Shown here: positions 36,149 through 45,443 of the stretch, piece after piece
Position numbering within the stretch: position 1 is the stretch's first letter
Layout: each line of letters begins with the position of its first letter
Source: Polyangium jinanense
GTDB taxonomy: Bacteria; Myxococcota; Polyangia; Polyangiales; Polyangiaceae
DNA length: 64,000 nt
Direction of reading: 5' to 3'
NCBI RefSeq assembly: GCF_028435365.1
Contig: NZ_JAGTJJ010000048.1
Location: 25,802 to 89,801 of the forward strand
Made by a program: the position numbers and the translations under genes
Notes under the pieces: generated by a model
What the model saw: the letters and a program-made list of their open reading frames with translations, nothing else
Told to the model about the DNA's origin: nothing
Databases searched by the model: none

Positions 36149-37597
36149 TCAGGCCGCTTGTTGCTCGGCGCGGGCGGAGAGAGCGCTCAGGAGCTTCTGC
36201 ACGCTCGCCTTGGCGTCGCCGAAGAGCATGAGCGTGTTGTCGAGGTAGCAGAGCGGGTTGTCGACGCCCGCGTAGCCCGCGGCCATGCCGCGCTTCAGCA
36301 TGATCACGCGCCCGGCCTTCCACACCTCGAGCACGGGCATGCCGTAGATCGGGCTCTCGGGATCGTCGAGCGCGCTCGGGTTCACGATGTCGTTCGCGCC
36401 GATGACGATGACGACGTCGGTCTCCTCGAAGTCCTCGTTGATCTCCTCCATCTCCTTCACGGCCTCGTACGAGACGTTCGCCTCGGCGAGCAGCACGTTC
36501 ATGTGCCCGGGGAGGCGGCCCGCGACGGGGTGGATCGCGTACCGCGCCTTCGTGCCGCGCCGCTCGAGCAGCGTCGTGATCTCTTTGACCGCGTGCTGCG
36601 CCTGCGCGACGGCCATGCCGTAGCCGGGCACGACGATCACGTTCTTCGCGCCGAGCAGGAGATCGGCCGCGCCGTCGATGCTCGTCTCGTTCACCTTCTT
36701 CGCCGGCTCGCCCTTCTTCGCCGCCGGCACCGCGCCGCCCTGCTCGCCGAAGCCCGCGAAGACCACGTTCCAGATGGAGCGGTTCATCGCCTTGCACATG
36801 ATGTAGCTCAGGATCGCGCCCGAGCTGCCGACGAGCGCGCCGGTCACGATGAGCAGATCGTTGCCGAGCATGAAGCCCGCCGCGGACGCGGCCCAGCCCG
36901 AGTAGCTGTTCAGGAGCGAGACCACGACGGGCATGTCGCCGCCGCCGATCGCGAGCACGAGGTGCGCGCCGAGCACGCTGGCGACGCCCGTGGACACGAG
37001 CAGGTAGGGCACGCGCACGTCCTCGCCGCCGCGGAACGCCGCGATGGCGAGGAAGATACACGCGAAGACCATCGACGCGTTCAGCGCGTGACGCGCCGGG
37101 AGCACGAGCGGCTTCGATCCGATCGTGCCGCGCAGCTTGAGGAACGCGATGACCGAGCCGGTGAAGGTGATGGCGCCGATGAACACGCCCGCGTGGATCT
37201 CCACGTGGTGCGCGACGTCGGGCGCCCCGCCGGCGCGCACGCCGTTCATCTCGCTGGCGATGCCCACGAGCGCCGCGGCCGCGCCGACGAAGCTGTGCAG
37301 CACCGCCACGAGCTCGGGCATGCTCGTCATGGCGACGCGCGCCGCGAGCACCGCGCCGATCACGGCGCCCACGCCGATCGCCGCCGCGAGCAGGCCGAGA
37401 TCCGAAGGGCCGGCCGCGAGGGCCTTGTTCTCGGGCGCCACGACGGCGCCGAGCGTGACGGCGACCGCGAGGAGCATGCCGACCGTACCGAGGAGGTTGC
37501 CCCGACGAGCCGTTTGCTGCGTGCTGAGCCCGCGGAGGGACATCACGAACAGGAGGCTCGCCACGAGATAAGCGACGTTCACGAGGGTGATGCGCAT
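36149..37597 (-). CDS. pntB: NAD(P) transhydrogenase subunit beta
   Basis: The 482-residue PntB has about nine membrane helices (VAYLVASLLFVMSLRGLSTQQTARRGN is the typical start), which form the proton channel with PntA. A C-terminal NADP-binding domain (about 310-470) follows: VIVVPGYGMAVAQAQHAVKE is the GYGMAVAQAQ NADP loop, with VIVIGANDIVNPSALDDP and GMAAGYAGVDNPL. It couples the proton gradient to NADPH formation from NADH. It is 7 bp after pntA. Length and motifs are complete. Confidence 0.96.
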   Translation of the reverse strand: MRITLVNVAYLVASLLFVMSLRGLSTQQTARRGNLLGTVGMLLAVAVTLGAVVAPENKALAAGPSDLGLLAAAIGVGAVIGAVLAARVAMTSMPELVAVLHSFVGAAAALVGIASEMNGVRAGGAPDVAHHVEIHAGVFIGAITFTGSVIAFLKLRGTIGSKPLVLPARHALNASMVFACIFLAIAAFRGGEDVRVPYLLVSTGVASVLGAHLVLAIGGGDMPVVVSLLNSYSGWAASAAGFMLGNDLLIVTGALVGSSGAILSYIMCKAMNRSIWNVVFAGFGEQGGAVPAAKKGEPAKKVNETSIDGAADLLLGAKNVIVVPGYGMAVAQAQHAVKEITTLLERRGTKARYAIHPVAGRLPGHMNVLLAEANVSYEAVKEMEEINEDFEETDVVIVIGANDIVNPSALDDPESPIYGMPVLEVWKAGRVIMLKRGMAAGYAGVDNPLCYLDNTLMLFGDAKASVQKLLSALSARAEQQAA

Positions 37598-37604
37598 CGG
37601 CCTC

Positions 37605-39281
37605 TCACTTGCGGAACATGCGCAGCATCCGCTGCGTCACGAGGAAACCACCGGCCACGTTGATCGACGCGAGCAAGACCGCGACGGCGCCGAGCAGGGC
37701 CGCCACGGGCGCGCCCCCTCCGCCGCCGTTCGCCGCGAGCAGCATGCCGCCGATCAGGATGATGCCGCTGATCGCGTTGGTGACGCTCATCAGCGGCGTG
37801 TGGAGCGCGGGCGTGACGTTCCAGACGAGGTGCCAGCCGACGACACACGCGAGCAGGAAGACCGTCAGGTGTTGCACGAGCTCCTGGCTTCCGAAGAGGC
37901 CAACGGGCGCGAGGAACGCGAGCGCGAGGCCCGTGCCGATCCGCGCGGGCCACGGACTCTCCGGGACCTCCGGCTTCGGATGGGCGTGCGCGGGCGGCTT
38001 CGGCGCAGGCGCCGGCGCGCCGCCTCGGATCTCGGGGCGCGGCGGCGGCCACTTGAGCTCGCCGTCGAGCAGGACCAGCATTCCGCGCTGGATCTCGTCG
38101 TCGAGCGAGAGCTCCCACGTCTTCTTCTTGCCCATGATCTCGTCGAGCAGGTTGACGATCGTCATGGCGTAGAGCTCGCTCGCCTGGCGAGCCATCCGGC
38201 TCGTGAGATCGGTGTGCCCCACGATCGTCACGCCGTACCGCTCCACCGTGCGATCACGCTCGGTGAGCGCGCAGTTGCCGCCTTGCTCGGCCGCGAGGTC
38301 CACGATCACCGAGCCGCGGTGCATGCCCACGACCGCGCCCGACGTGATGAGCTCGGGCGCCTTTTTCCCGGGGATCAGCGCGGTCGAGATGACGATGTCG
38401 CTCGTCCGGCAGTGCTCCGCGATGAGCTGCTGCTCGGCCGCGAGGTACGCCTCGCTCACTTCCTTCGCGTAGCCGCCCTGGCCTTCGCCCGTCTCGCCCT
38501 GGAACTCGAACGGGACGAACTCCGCGCCCATGCTCGTGACCTGCTCGCGCACGACGGGCCGCGTATCGAACGCCTTCACCATCGCGCCGAGCGCGCGCGC
38601 GGCGCCGATCGCCGCGAGCCCCGCGACGCCCGCGCCGATGATGAAGACCTGCGCGGGCTTGATGCGCCCCGCGGCCGTCACCTGCCCGCCGAGCAGCCGC
38701 CCGTAGTGCGAAGCCGCCTCGATCACGGCCCGGTAGCCGTTCACGTTCGCCATCGCGCTCAGGGCGTCGAGCTTCTGCGCGCGCGTGATGCGCGGGACGG
38801 CGTCCATCGCGAGCACCGTCGCCTTGCGTTTGCCGAGCCGCTCGACGAGCTCCTTGTTCTGCGCGGGCCAGAGGAACGAGATGAGTTTTTGCCCGGCGCG
38901 GAGCTGATCGGCCTCGTGCTCGCCCGTCTCCGGGTGCGCCCCCGGCGGGCGGACCTTCGTGATCACGTCGGCCTCGTGGAACACATCGGCCGCCTTCGGC
39001 ACGATACGCGCGCCCGCCTCGGCGTACGCCGCGTCCTCGAACCCGGCCGACGCGCCGGCCCCGCTCTCGAGGATGACCTCGAGGCCCATCTTCACGAGCC
39101 GCCCGACGGACGCCGGCGTCGCGGCCACGCGCCGCTCGCGCGGCTCGATCTCCTTCAGGACGCCGATGGAGACCTTCGCCTCGCCTCCGGCCTCCTTCGC
39201 CGAACCCCCAGGCTTTTGCGCCCCGCTCGCCGGCTCCGTAGGAAGCACGGCGATCGCACCCGCCTTCACTTCTTCAACCAT
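37605..39281 (-). CDS. pntA: NAD(P) transhydrogenase subunit alpha (single-chain)
   Basis: A 558-residue PntA. An unusual Ala/Gly/Lys-rich leader of ~35 residues comes before VSIGVLKEIEPRERRVAATP. The NAD-binding domain follows (PAQVFIIGAGVAGLAAIGAARALGA near 210, then the Asp of KAFDTRPVV). After a Pro-rich linker (about 430-450) come four hydrophobic helices that join PntB in the membrane. In many alpha-proteobacteria these halves are separate genes; here they are one chain, as in Escherichia coli. It is the first gene of the pntA-pntB-phosphatase-DUF6891 run and diverges from the next gene by 49 bp. Confidence 0.95.
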   Translation of the reverse strand: MVEEVKAGAIAVLPTEPASGAQKPGGSAKEAGGEAKVSIGVLKEIEPRERRVAATPASVGRLVKMGLEVILESGAGASAGFEDAAYAEAGARIVPKAADVFHEADVITKVRPPGAHPETGEHEADQLRAGQKLISFLWPAQNKELVERLGKRKATVLAMDAVPRITRAQKLDALSAMANVNGYRAVIEAASHYGRLLGGQVTAAGRIKPAQVFIIGAGVAGLAAIGAARALGAMVKAFDTRPVVREQVTSMGAEFVPFEFQGETGEGQGGYAKEVSEAYLAAEQQLIAEHCRTSDIVISTALIPGKKAPELITSGAVVGMHRGSVIVDLAAEQGGNCALTERDRTVERYGVTIVGHTDLTSRMARQASELYAMTIVNLLDEIMGKKKTWELSLDDEIQRGMLVLLDGELKWPPPRPEIRGGAPAPAPKPPAHAHPKPEVPESPWPARIGTGLALAFLAPVGLFGSQELVQHLTVFLLACVVGWHLVWNVTPALHTPLMSVTNAISGIILIGGMLLAANGGGGGAPVAALLGAVAVLLASINVAGGFLVTQRMLRMFRK

Positions 39282-39330
39282 TGCGGTGCGCAGTGTACGA
39301 GAAATCGTCCGCGCGGGGTAAACTCCGGGG

Positions 39331-39984
39331 GTGGTTGCCGTCGTTCGTGTCCTCGAAGAAGCCGGTCAGACGCTCGTGCTCCGTGATCTCGGCACGCATC
39401 ATGAGCTCCTGCTCGGCCAAACTCCCATCCTTTCCAGCAAAGCCCTGGAAACCGAGCGGGCGTTCGGCGCCCTCGCCGGCTCTGCCCGGGACGACCGTTC
39501 GCCGCAGACGATCCTGATCGGCGGGCTCGGGTTCGGCGCGACGCTCGCCGCGGCACTCGCGGCCGTGGGCCCCGAGACGCGCGTGATCGTCGTGGAAAAA
39601 CTCCGCGCCGTGGCGGAGATCGTGCGCGGCGAGCTCTCGCACGTGGCCCCAGGCGTGCTCGACGATCCGCGCGTCGAGCTCGTGCACGCCGACGTCGCCG
39701 AGGAGATCGGCCGTCGTTCGAACCTCGACGCCATCCTGCTCGACGTCGACAACGGCCCAGGCTGGGCGTCGTTCCGGACGAACGCACGCCTCTATACGCA
39801 GGCGGGCTTGGGCCTCGCCTTCAACGCGCTGCGTCCAGGCGGCGCCTACGCGGTGTGGAGCGGGTATCCCGCCGACGCCTTCCTCGCCGAGCTGCGCAAG
39901 GCGGGCTTTTCGCCTTCGATCGTCCCGCTCTACGAGCGCGGCGTCGTGCGCGCGCGGGCCTACGTGGGGCGGCGGCGGGGCTAA
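39331..39984 (+). CDS. Spermidine-synthase-like SAM/aminopropyl-transferase fold protein
   Basis: A 217-residue Rossmann-fold protein. TILIGGLGFGATLAAAL is the nucleotide-binding loop, VIVVEKL the acidic ribose-binding strand and ILLDVDNGPGWA the active-site strand, where spermidine synthases carry an Asp gatekeeper. It is shorter than true spermidine synthases (~280) and lacks the N-terminal beta domain, so it may be a methyltransferase of that superfamily. It starts with GTG. It overlaps the convergent next gene by 4 bp. Confidence 0.75.
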   Translation: MVAVVRVLEEAGQTLVLRDLGTHHELLLGQTPILSSKALETERAFGALAGSARDDRSPQTILIGGLGFGATLAAALAAVGPETRVIVVEKLRAVAEIVRGELSHVAPGVLDDPRVELVHADVAEEIGRRSNLDAILLDVDNGPGWASFRTNARLYTQAGLGLAFNALRPGGAYAVWSGYPADAFLAELRKAGFSPSIVPLYERGVVRARAYVGRRRG

Positions 39985-40454
39985 CGGTCGCCCTCGCTTG
40001 GCGCGGGAGGCGACGGCGAAGGCTCCGGGGGCCTGCCTTTCGGCGCCACGCTTCGCGGCGCGGTCGTGGAGAAGGCGACGGCAGGCGCGGCGCTTGCGCT
40101 CGGCGTCGTCGTGACCGCCTTGCCGAGCTCCGTGCAGTGCCATGCACCGACGAGGATGTGCTCGCGCTGGCATTGCACCGACTTCGTCCCCGCGGGCGTC
40201 GATAACTGGAGCGTGTGCGCCCAGGGCGTTCGCTCCCACATCGTATATTGTGTTTGGCACGTCGCCGATTGGCCTTCGCAGGCGGTATGGCTCGCCAGAC
40301 GGTCGACCTCGATGGTGGAGCCGAAGACGTTGACGAGACACATGACCGCGACGCCGATGCTCAGCGCGCCTGTGATGAGGTTGAACATAGCCCGGACGAA
40401 CTCCGCGCCTGCGGAGTCGCCGCGCTGCGGAGCCGTGGATCGCGCTTCCGTCAT
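39981..40454 (-). CDS. Small single-pass membrane protein of unknown function
   Basis: A 157-residue protein. A cytoplasmic N-tail (~25 residues) leads to one hydrophobic helix (FNLITGALSIGVAVMCLVNVFG), then an extracytoplasmic part with five Cys (TACEGQSATCQTQYTMW, VQCQREHILVGAWHC) and a Pro/Ser-rich tail. Paired disulfides are likely. I do not recognise the family. The ATG at 40454 is chosen over 40517, whose extra residues are Cys/Pro-rich and unlike a leader. Repeat copy B begins about 80 bp upstream. Confidence 0.55.
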   Translation of the reverse strand: MTEARSTAPQRGDSAGAEFVRAMFNLITGALSIGVAVMCLVNVFGSTIEVDRLASHTACEGQSATCQTQYTMWERTPWAHTLQLSTPAGTKSVQCQREHILVGAWHCTELGKAVTTTPSASAAPAVAFSTTAPRSVAPKGRPPEPSPSPPAPSEGDR

Positions 40455-40533
40455 GGGGAAGACGGTACACGGACAAACGGCAGATGAGAAGGGACAAACG
40501 GTTCGGCGCGCCGACAAACTGGCAGGCGCTGCG

Positions 40534-40857
40534 CTGGGGCTTTGCCCCAGGCCCCACCGGGGCTATCCGCCCCTGGACCCGGACCAGCGCAAGCGCTGGA
40601 CCCGGGGTCGATGAACTGCGCATTGCGCAGTTCATCGAACAGGCCAGGTCAAGACCAACGACGACCCCGCCAGCCAAGACAGCAGCGCTGACGTCTCGAC
40701 CCATGACGCCGACGGCGTGAGACGCACCTTCGCAGTCTTGCCACCGGCCTGTGGGAAGAACTGCGCATCGCGCAGTTCTTCCCCCTGAGGTCCAGGGCTT
40801 GCCCTGGTTCGGGTCGAGGGGCGAACAGCCCCCGCGGGGCCCGGGGCAGCGCCCCGG
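40534..40857 (+). repeat. Composite hairpin element, copy B
   Basis: The series is CTGGGGC TTT GCCCCAG (40534-40550), GGGGC/GCCCC, CCAGCGC AA GCGCTGG (40584-40599) and TCGATGAACTGCGC/GCGCAGTTCATCGA (40608-40638, 14-bp perfect arms). A core with AACAGGCCAGGTCAAGACCA and the near-complement TCTTGCCACCGGCCTGT follows. Then come GGAAGAACTGCGC/GCGCAGTTCTTCC (40754-40782), CCAGGGC TT GCCCTGG (40792-40807), GGGGC/GCCCC (40818-40832) and CCGGGGC AGC GCCCCGG (40841-40857). There is no ORF. It lies between two minus-strand genes. Confidence 0.85.
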
Positions 40858-40899
40858 CGCGGCGGTTGGGGGCGGTGGCGGGGAGCGCCGCTCGCCGTA

Positions 40900-41607
40900 T
40901 CACCGATCTCGGGATTGGAAGTGAACCTCGACGCGCTTCGCGCCGAGCGCCTTCGCCAGCGCTGAGAGCTGCTTCTCGGCTTGTGTTCGCGCGCGGCGCA
41001 TCACGTCGGGCGTGCGTGCGGCGGCCTCGATTGCGCGTTGCGCTTGCCTGCGCGCGCTTGCTTCGAGTTGCTCGTTCCGCTTCGCGAGCAGGTCCGTCGA
41101 CCGCGAGAACACGTATGTCCCGTCCTCGTCGAGCGTTGCGGAGAGCACCTCGGGCTCGGGCAGATCGATCCGCGCGGCGCCGGTCTTTGGATCGAACGAG
41201 ACGTCCTCTTCGCGCATCTTGCCGAGATCCACGCCGACGACTGCGCGCCCGACGGCGACCAGGAGCAGCGCGTCTTTCGCCTCGACGAGCCCGAAGAATG
41301 CGCTTTGCCGGTCCGTCAGGTCGACGACCTTCTCCACGTGCACCTCGGCCGTCTCCAGCCGCGACACCTCGCGGATCGCGTGGAGCAGGGACGGCGTCGG
41401 CCGTTCCGTGATCACGTGATCCGGCTGGGACAGGAGCTTCGGCGCGAGCACGGCGAGCGCGCCGCCGAGCGTCGCGGCCACGAGGATCGTGATCCCGAGC
41501 CTCCACGCGCCGTGCAGCGATGCGACGAGCCGGGTCAGCGGAGAGGGGCGCTCGGACGAGGGGTCGGGCACGGCGCGAGTGTAGCAGCGGAGGGCGCCCC
41601 GCTCCAT
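40900..41607 (-). CDS. DUF4230 membrane-anchored protein
   Basis: About 235 residues with one N-terminal transmembrane helix (LGITILVAATLGGALAVLAPKLL). The DUF4230 domain follows: TPSLLHAIREVSRLETAEVHVEKVVD, ALLLVAVGRAVVGVDLGKM, ARIDLPEPEVLSATLDEDGTYVF. Its end is a charged helical region. Function unknown; members are usually anchored with the domain outside the cytoplasm. The start is uncertain: ATG 41607 is used, GTG 41571 is equally possible, and neither has a clear ribosome site. Confidence 0.75.
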   Translation of the reverse strand: MERGALRCYTRAVPDPSSERPSPLTRLVASLHGAWRLGITILVAATLGGALAVLAPKLLSQPDHVITERPTPSLLHAIREVSRLETAEVHVEKVVDLTDRQSAFFGLVEAKDALLLVAVGRAVVGVDLGKMREEDVSFDPKTGAARIDLPEPEVLSATLDEDGTYVFSRSTDLLAKRNEQLEASARRQAQRAIEAAARTPDVMRRARTQAEKQLSALAKALGAKRVEVHFQSRDR

Positions 41608-41690
41608 TTCGCAATGCGTCGCGAGCAACGCCTCCACTGGTCACGCAACATTCCATGGGAAGTGCACGCAATCCATCAGCGATTCGCGCG

Positions 41691-41719
41691 TTGACAGATC
41701 AGGACTTACGTTATTGAAT
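41691..41719 (+). promoter_or_regulatory. Candidate promoter of the SGNH hydrolase gene
   Basis: TTGACA (41691-41696) is followed after 17 bp by TTGAAT (41714-41719), about 90 bp before the ATG. The -10 match is imperfect. Confidence 0.4.
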
Positions 41720-41810
41720 AGACGCCGGCCCGTGGTTTCCTTTGTCCACGCGCCGATGCCGGCGGACCATGTGATGACGATCCTTCGCGATCGTCGAGGA
41801 GAGGAATGTC

Positions 41811-42917
41811 ATGCGCACCATTGGAAACGTCGCGGCCCTTCGCCTCGGCCAGGCCGTTCTTTCGCTCGGGATCCTGCTGGGAGGCCGCGAAGCGCTGGCC
41901 AATACGTTGACGCAGAACAGCTCGTGGACGATCGACCGGGCGGGCACGACGGCAAAATATCGCGTCGTTGCATACGGCGACTCCATCTTCGCGGGCTACA
42001 ATGGCAGTCTGTCGAACGTCGACAAGCGCGCCGCCACCTGGGTTCAGGGTGAATATCTCTCGAATAGCTGGAACAGCGACATCGAGGTCATCAGGCGCAC
42101 GAAGTCGGGCGCGAAGGCCGACGACATCTACAACAACAAGATCGTCGCCGAGAAATCGCACATGCAGACGGCGAACACGCGCGTCGTGACGTTCGAGATG
42201 TGCGGCAACGACTTCTTGCAGGCGCGCGACAGCTTCGCCGATCAGTCCGGAACGTGTAGCTACGGCGTGCTCGACACGGCGCTGGCGAACTGTACCAAGT
42301 ACCAGGAGCTCGCGATGCAGTTCATCAACGCGAACACGAACGCCGCGACGAAGAAGAAGATGATCATGAACCTCTACTACCCCGGCTACGACGCCGACAA
42401 CGCCACGTCGAGCTGCACGGACGCGTCTTCGGGGCAGAAGGTCAACAAGCAAACCGCCATGTTCCCGCGCCTGGCGCGTAGCAATTACCGCGCATGCAAG
42501 CTCGCGGCGCAATACGGCTTCGACTGCGTCGACGCGTTCGCGGAGTACATGGGCGCCGACTACGATTCCAACGGCGATGGCAAAATCGACTCGGACGGGC
42601 TCCGCTACATCCCAGGCGAAACCGAGGACGCCTACGTGACGCGTATCACGAGCACGCTGCGCGGCACGATCCGGGACGCGAACAGCCATTTCGAGAACTC
42701 GGGGACGAGCTTCGACTACATCCTTTCCGACGACACGCACCCCTCGTACTCGGGCAGCACCCTTTATGTCGGCCTCTTCGGCGGTACGGGCTCCGGCTCG
42801 GGCGCGCCGGAGTATTCGGGCGCGCAGATCGTGGGCGGCAAGAACCCGGTCTGGAACCGGTACGGCCACGAGCGCGCTGGCTGGGCGCATTCGCTCTTCA
42901 ACCCGCTCGCGCCCTGA
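41811..42917 (+). CDS. Secreted SGNH/GDSL hydrolase
   Basis: A 368-residue exported esterase-type enzyme. The signal peptide ends near ALAN at ~31. Block I is VVAYGDSIFAGYNG with the nucleophile Ser; block III is MCGNDFLQA with the oxyanion Asn; block V is DDTHPSYSG, giving the Asp-x-x-His pair. Cys pairs (CSYGVLDTALANC; CTD; CKLAAQYGFDC) suggest disulfides. ATG 41811 follows GAGGAATGTC. Expected substrates are acyl or carbohydrate esters. It is 7 bp upstream of the next gene. Confidence 0.88.
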   Translation: MRTIGNVAALRLGQAVLSLGILLGGREALANTLTQNSSWTIDRAGTTAKYRVVAYGDSIFAGYNGSLSNVDKRAATWVQGEYLSNSWNSDIEVIRRTKSGAKADDIYNNKIVAEKSHMQTANTRVVTFEMCGNDFLQARDSFADQSGTCSYGVLDTALANCTKYQELAMQFINANTNAATKKKMIMNLYYPGYDADNATSSCTDASSGQKVNKQTAMFPRLARSNYRACKLAAQYGFDCVDAFAEYMGADYDSNGDGKIDSDGLRYIPGETEDAYVTRITSTLRGTIRDANSHFENSGTSFDYILSDDTHPSYSGSTLYVGLFGGTGSGSGAPEYSGAQIVGGKNPVWNRYGHERAGWAHSLFNPLAP

Positions 42918-42924
42918 GCGATCC

Positions 42925-43713
42925 ATGACGAAACGACGCCCTGCCGAGCGCTCGCGTGGTGCCGGAAGGCGATCCGTCGACCGGGACGGCGTCGTCCTTG
43001 TCGAGCTCCGGCGGGGCGGTCTTCCCATGGGGCCGATCACCCTCGGCCTCGTCGCGGCGGGGATCGTCGCGTTTCTGTCGTGGAAATGGCAAGCGGAGAC
43101 GCCGGCCGAAGTGGCTTCGGGCACGACAGCGAAACCGGGACAAACCACGGAGGTCCGCGCGCCTGCGCGTCCCAAGGGCGCGCCGACGCTCCGCTTGGCC
43201 ACGCGAGCCGCCCCCGCGGCAGACGTCGCGCCGAATGCACGCGTGATCGGCGTCGAGGATCCGGACCCGGAAGGCGAGGATGTTCCGGATGAAGCTTCCG
43301 CTTCCGACGACCCTGCCGGAAATCCAGGAACCGCGTCGAAAACCAAGACGGGCATTCACGCGTTCCCCGCGCCCGGGACGAAACGTATCAAGCAAGGCCT
43401 CGTCGTCCCCGACGATTTTCCGCTGCCGCCCGGGTACGTGCGGCATTACCAGGCGACCGACAAGGGGCGGATGCTCGAACCCATTCTGCTCTACCACCCC
43501 GATTACGAGCTCGTCGACGCGAACGGCAAGGTGATTCCGATTCCGCCCGACCGTGTCGTCCCGCCGGACATGGCCCCGGAGGGGTTGCCCCTCGCTTCCC
43601 TGGAGGTCCCGGCGGACGCCTATGCGGACCGCGACGAACGTGGCCCCGCCTCGAATGCCGATCCCGGACAAACCGGCGTCGAGGAGGAAAAGCCCGCGGA
43701 CGAAGAACCATGA
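42925..43713 (+). CDS. Single-pass membrane protein of unknown function upstream of lnt
   Basis: A 262-residue protein. A basic cytoplasmic tail (~33 residues) is followed by one helix (GPITLGLVAAGIVAFLSW), an acidic, Pro/Ala-rich disordered linker, and a small conserved-looking region (VVPDDFPLPPGYVRHYQ, ILLYHPDYELVDANGKVIPIP). I do not recognise a family. Its stop overlaps the lnt start (ATGA), so it is translated with lnt and may act in the envelope, but there is no direct evidence of function. Confidence 0.7.
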   Translation: MTKRRPAERSRGAGRRSVDRDGVVLVELRRGGLPMGPITLGLVAAGIVAFLSWKWQAETPAEVASGTTAKPGQTTEVRAPARPKGAPTLRLATRAAPAADVAPNARVIGVEDPDPEGEDVPDEASASDDPAGNPGTASKTKTGIHAFPAPGTKRIKQGLVVPDDFPLPPGYVRHYQATDKGRMLEPILLYHPDYELVDANGKVIPIPPDRVVPPDMAPEGLPLASLEVPADAYADRDERGPASNADPGQTGVEEEKPADEEP

Positions 43714-45443
43714 GCACGCGCCCGCTCCCGAAGCGACTGCGCCGATTCTGGACCTCGAAGCGCCTCCGGGATCGGCTCCTCGTCCTCGCGCTCGGCGCAT
43801 TCGCCTCGGCATACCTGCTTGGCGTTTGCAGCCGCACGGCGGGCTCGTCGTACCTCGCCTGTCTGGTCGCCTTCGTGCCCTGGCTCCTCACGCTGGAGCG
43901 CGCCGAGCGCCGCCGCGACGCGCTTTTTGCCGGCCTCGTGATGAGCGTCTTTTTCGTCGCGCTTGTTTTCCCCTGGTTCCCCGAAACGGCCGCCTCGTAC
44001 GCGGCGACCTCGCCGAGCCTCGTCTGGCCTCTCTTTTTGCTCCTCGCGCCCGTGCTCGAACCGCAGTTCGTGGTGTTTGCCCTCGTGCGCCTCGCCGTGC
44101 GGCGCGCCGATCGTCCATACCCCGCGCTCCGGGCCGCGCTCGCGGCCGCGGCGGCGTACGTCGGTGTCGAGCTCGTGTTTCCCAAGCTCTTTTTCGATAC
44201 CGTCGGGCTCGGCCTCCACCCGGCCGCGTCGTTGCGCCAGGGGGCCGAAATCGTCGGCGCGCACGGCCTCTCGTTCCTCTTGCTCCTCGTGAACGAGGGC
44301 CTCGCGCTCTCGATCGTGCGCCTCGTGCGGGCGCCGAAGGACCGCGGATTCGCTCATCCGGCTCTGCCGGCGGCGCTCGTGATCCTCGCTGTCCTCGCCG
44401 GCGTGGGGTATGGTCGAGCCCGGCGCGCGGCGCTCGCCGAGGCGAACACGAGGCCCGCGATCTTGGTCGGGGTTGTCCAGGCGAACATCACGAACTACGA
44501 CAAGCTACGCGCCGAAAAGGGCGCCTTCGAGACCGTTCGCACGATCCTCGACACGCATTTCAAGCTCTCCGACGCGATTCGCGAACGGAAAAGCCTCGAG
44601 CTCCTCGTGTGGCCCGAGACCGTCTATCCGACGACGTTCGGCGCGCCGAAGAGCGAGGACGGCGCGGCCTTCGACGAGGAGATCGGCGCCTTCGTGGCGA
44701 AGACCGGCGTCCCGCTCGTGTTCGGGTCTTACGAGAGCGAAGGAGACGACGAGTACAACGCGGCGTTTTTCTTGACCAACGACGGGAATGGCAAGGTGCG
44801 GCGCGCTTCCTACCGCAAGCGCATGCTCTTTCCGTTCACCGAGTGGGTCCCGCCGATGCTCGATTCGCCCTCGCTGCGCAGCCTGATGCCCTGGGCGGGA
44901 CACTGGAAACGAGGGCCGGGGCCGGCGGTCGTGCGAGTAGGTTCGTCCGGGCACGACGACGTCACCGCTTTGCCGCTCATCTGCTACGACGTCCTTTTCC
45001 CCGGGTTCGTCGCCGAGGCCGCGGCGAAGGGCGCGGATCTCATCGTCACGCTCTCGAACGACTCGTGGTTCCCGGACGGACGCGCCCCGAGGCTCCACCT
45101 CGTGTCCGCCGCATTCCGCAGCATCGAGACGCGTCTGCCCCAGGTGCGCGCCACGAACTCCGGCATTTCGGCGATCGTCTCCGCCGACGGGGAAATCCTC
45201 GCAAGGACGCGTTTCGACGAGGAGGAGACACTCGCCGCCGAGGTCCAGCTTGCCGCGCGCCTTGTGACGCCAATGATGGCGTTCGGGCACCTGCGCGCGC
45301 CTGCATTCCTCGCGCTCGCCGCGCTCCTCCTCGGGCACGCGTGGTGGTTCAGAGCAGGGCGGCGTAATCCTCGAGCGTCTCGACCGGAACGCCGTACCGA
45401 GCGGCGACGTCCTCGAGCCACGGGCCCCGCCGCAGCGCCTTGA
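43710..45443 (+). CDS. lnt: Apolipoprotein N-acyltransferase
   Basis: Lnt transfers the third acyl chain to the N-terminal Cys of lipoproteins in the inner membrane. The 577 residues comprise about six N-terminal helices, then a nitrilase-like periplasmic domain from ~255 (ILVGVVQANITNYDK). The catalytic triad is visible: Glu near 302 (LLVWPETVYP), Lys near 368 (SYRKRMLFPFTEWVP) and Cys near 424 (PLICYDVLFP). One more helix and a basic tail end the chain. The last ~95 bp overlap a convergent gene. The coupled upstream membrane protein and SGNH hydrolase suggest an envelope operon. Confidence 0.93.
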   Translation: MSTRPLPKRLRRFWTSKRLRDRLLVLALGAFASAYLLGVCSRTAGSSYLACLVAFVPWLLTLERAERRRDALFAGLVMSVFFVALVFPWFPETAASYAATSPSLVWPLFLLLAPVLEPQFVVFALVRLAVRRADRPYPALRAALAAAAAYVGVELVFPKLFFDTVGLGLHPAASLRQGAEIVGAHGLSFLLLLVNEGLALSIVRLVRAPKDRGFAHPALPAALVILAVLAGVGYGRARRAALAEANTRPAILVGVVQANITNYDKLRAEKGAFETVRTILDTHFKLSDAIRERKSLELLVWPETVYPTTFGAPKSEDGAAFDEEIGAFVAKTGVPLVFGSYESEGDDEYNAAFFLTNDGNGKVRRASYRKRMLFPFTEWVPPMLDSPSLRSLMPWAGHWKRGPGPAVVRVGSSGHDDVTALPLICYDVLFPGFVAEAAAKGADLIVTLSNDSWFPDGRAPRLHLVSAAFRSIETRLPQVRATNSGISAIVSADGEILARTRFDEEETLAAEVQLAARLVTPMMAFGHLRAPAFLALAALLLGHAWWFRAGRRNPRASRPERRTERRRPRATGPAAAP

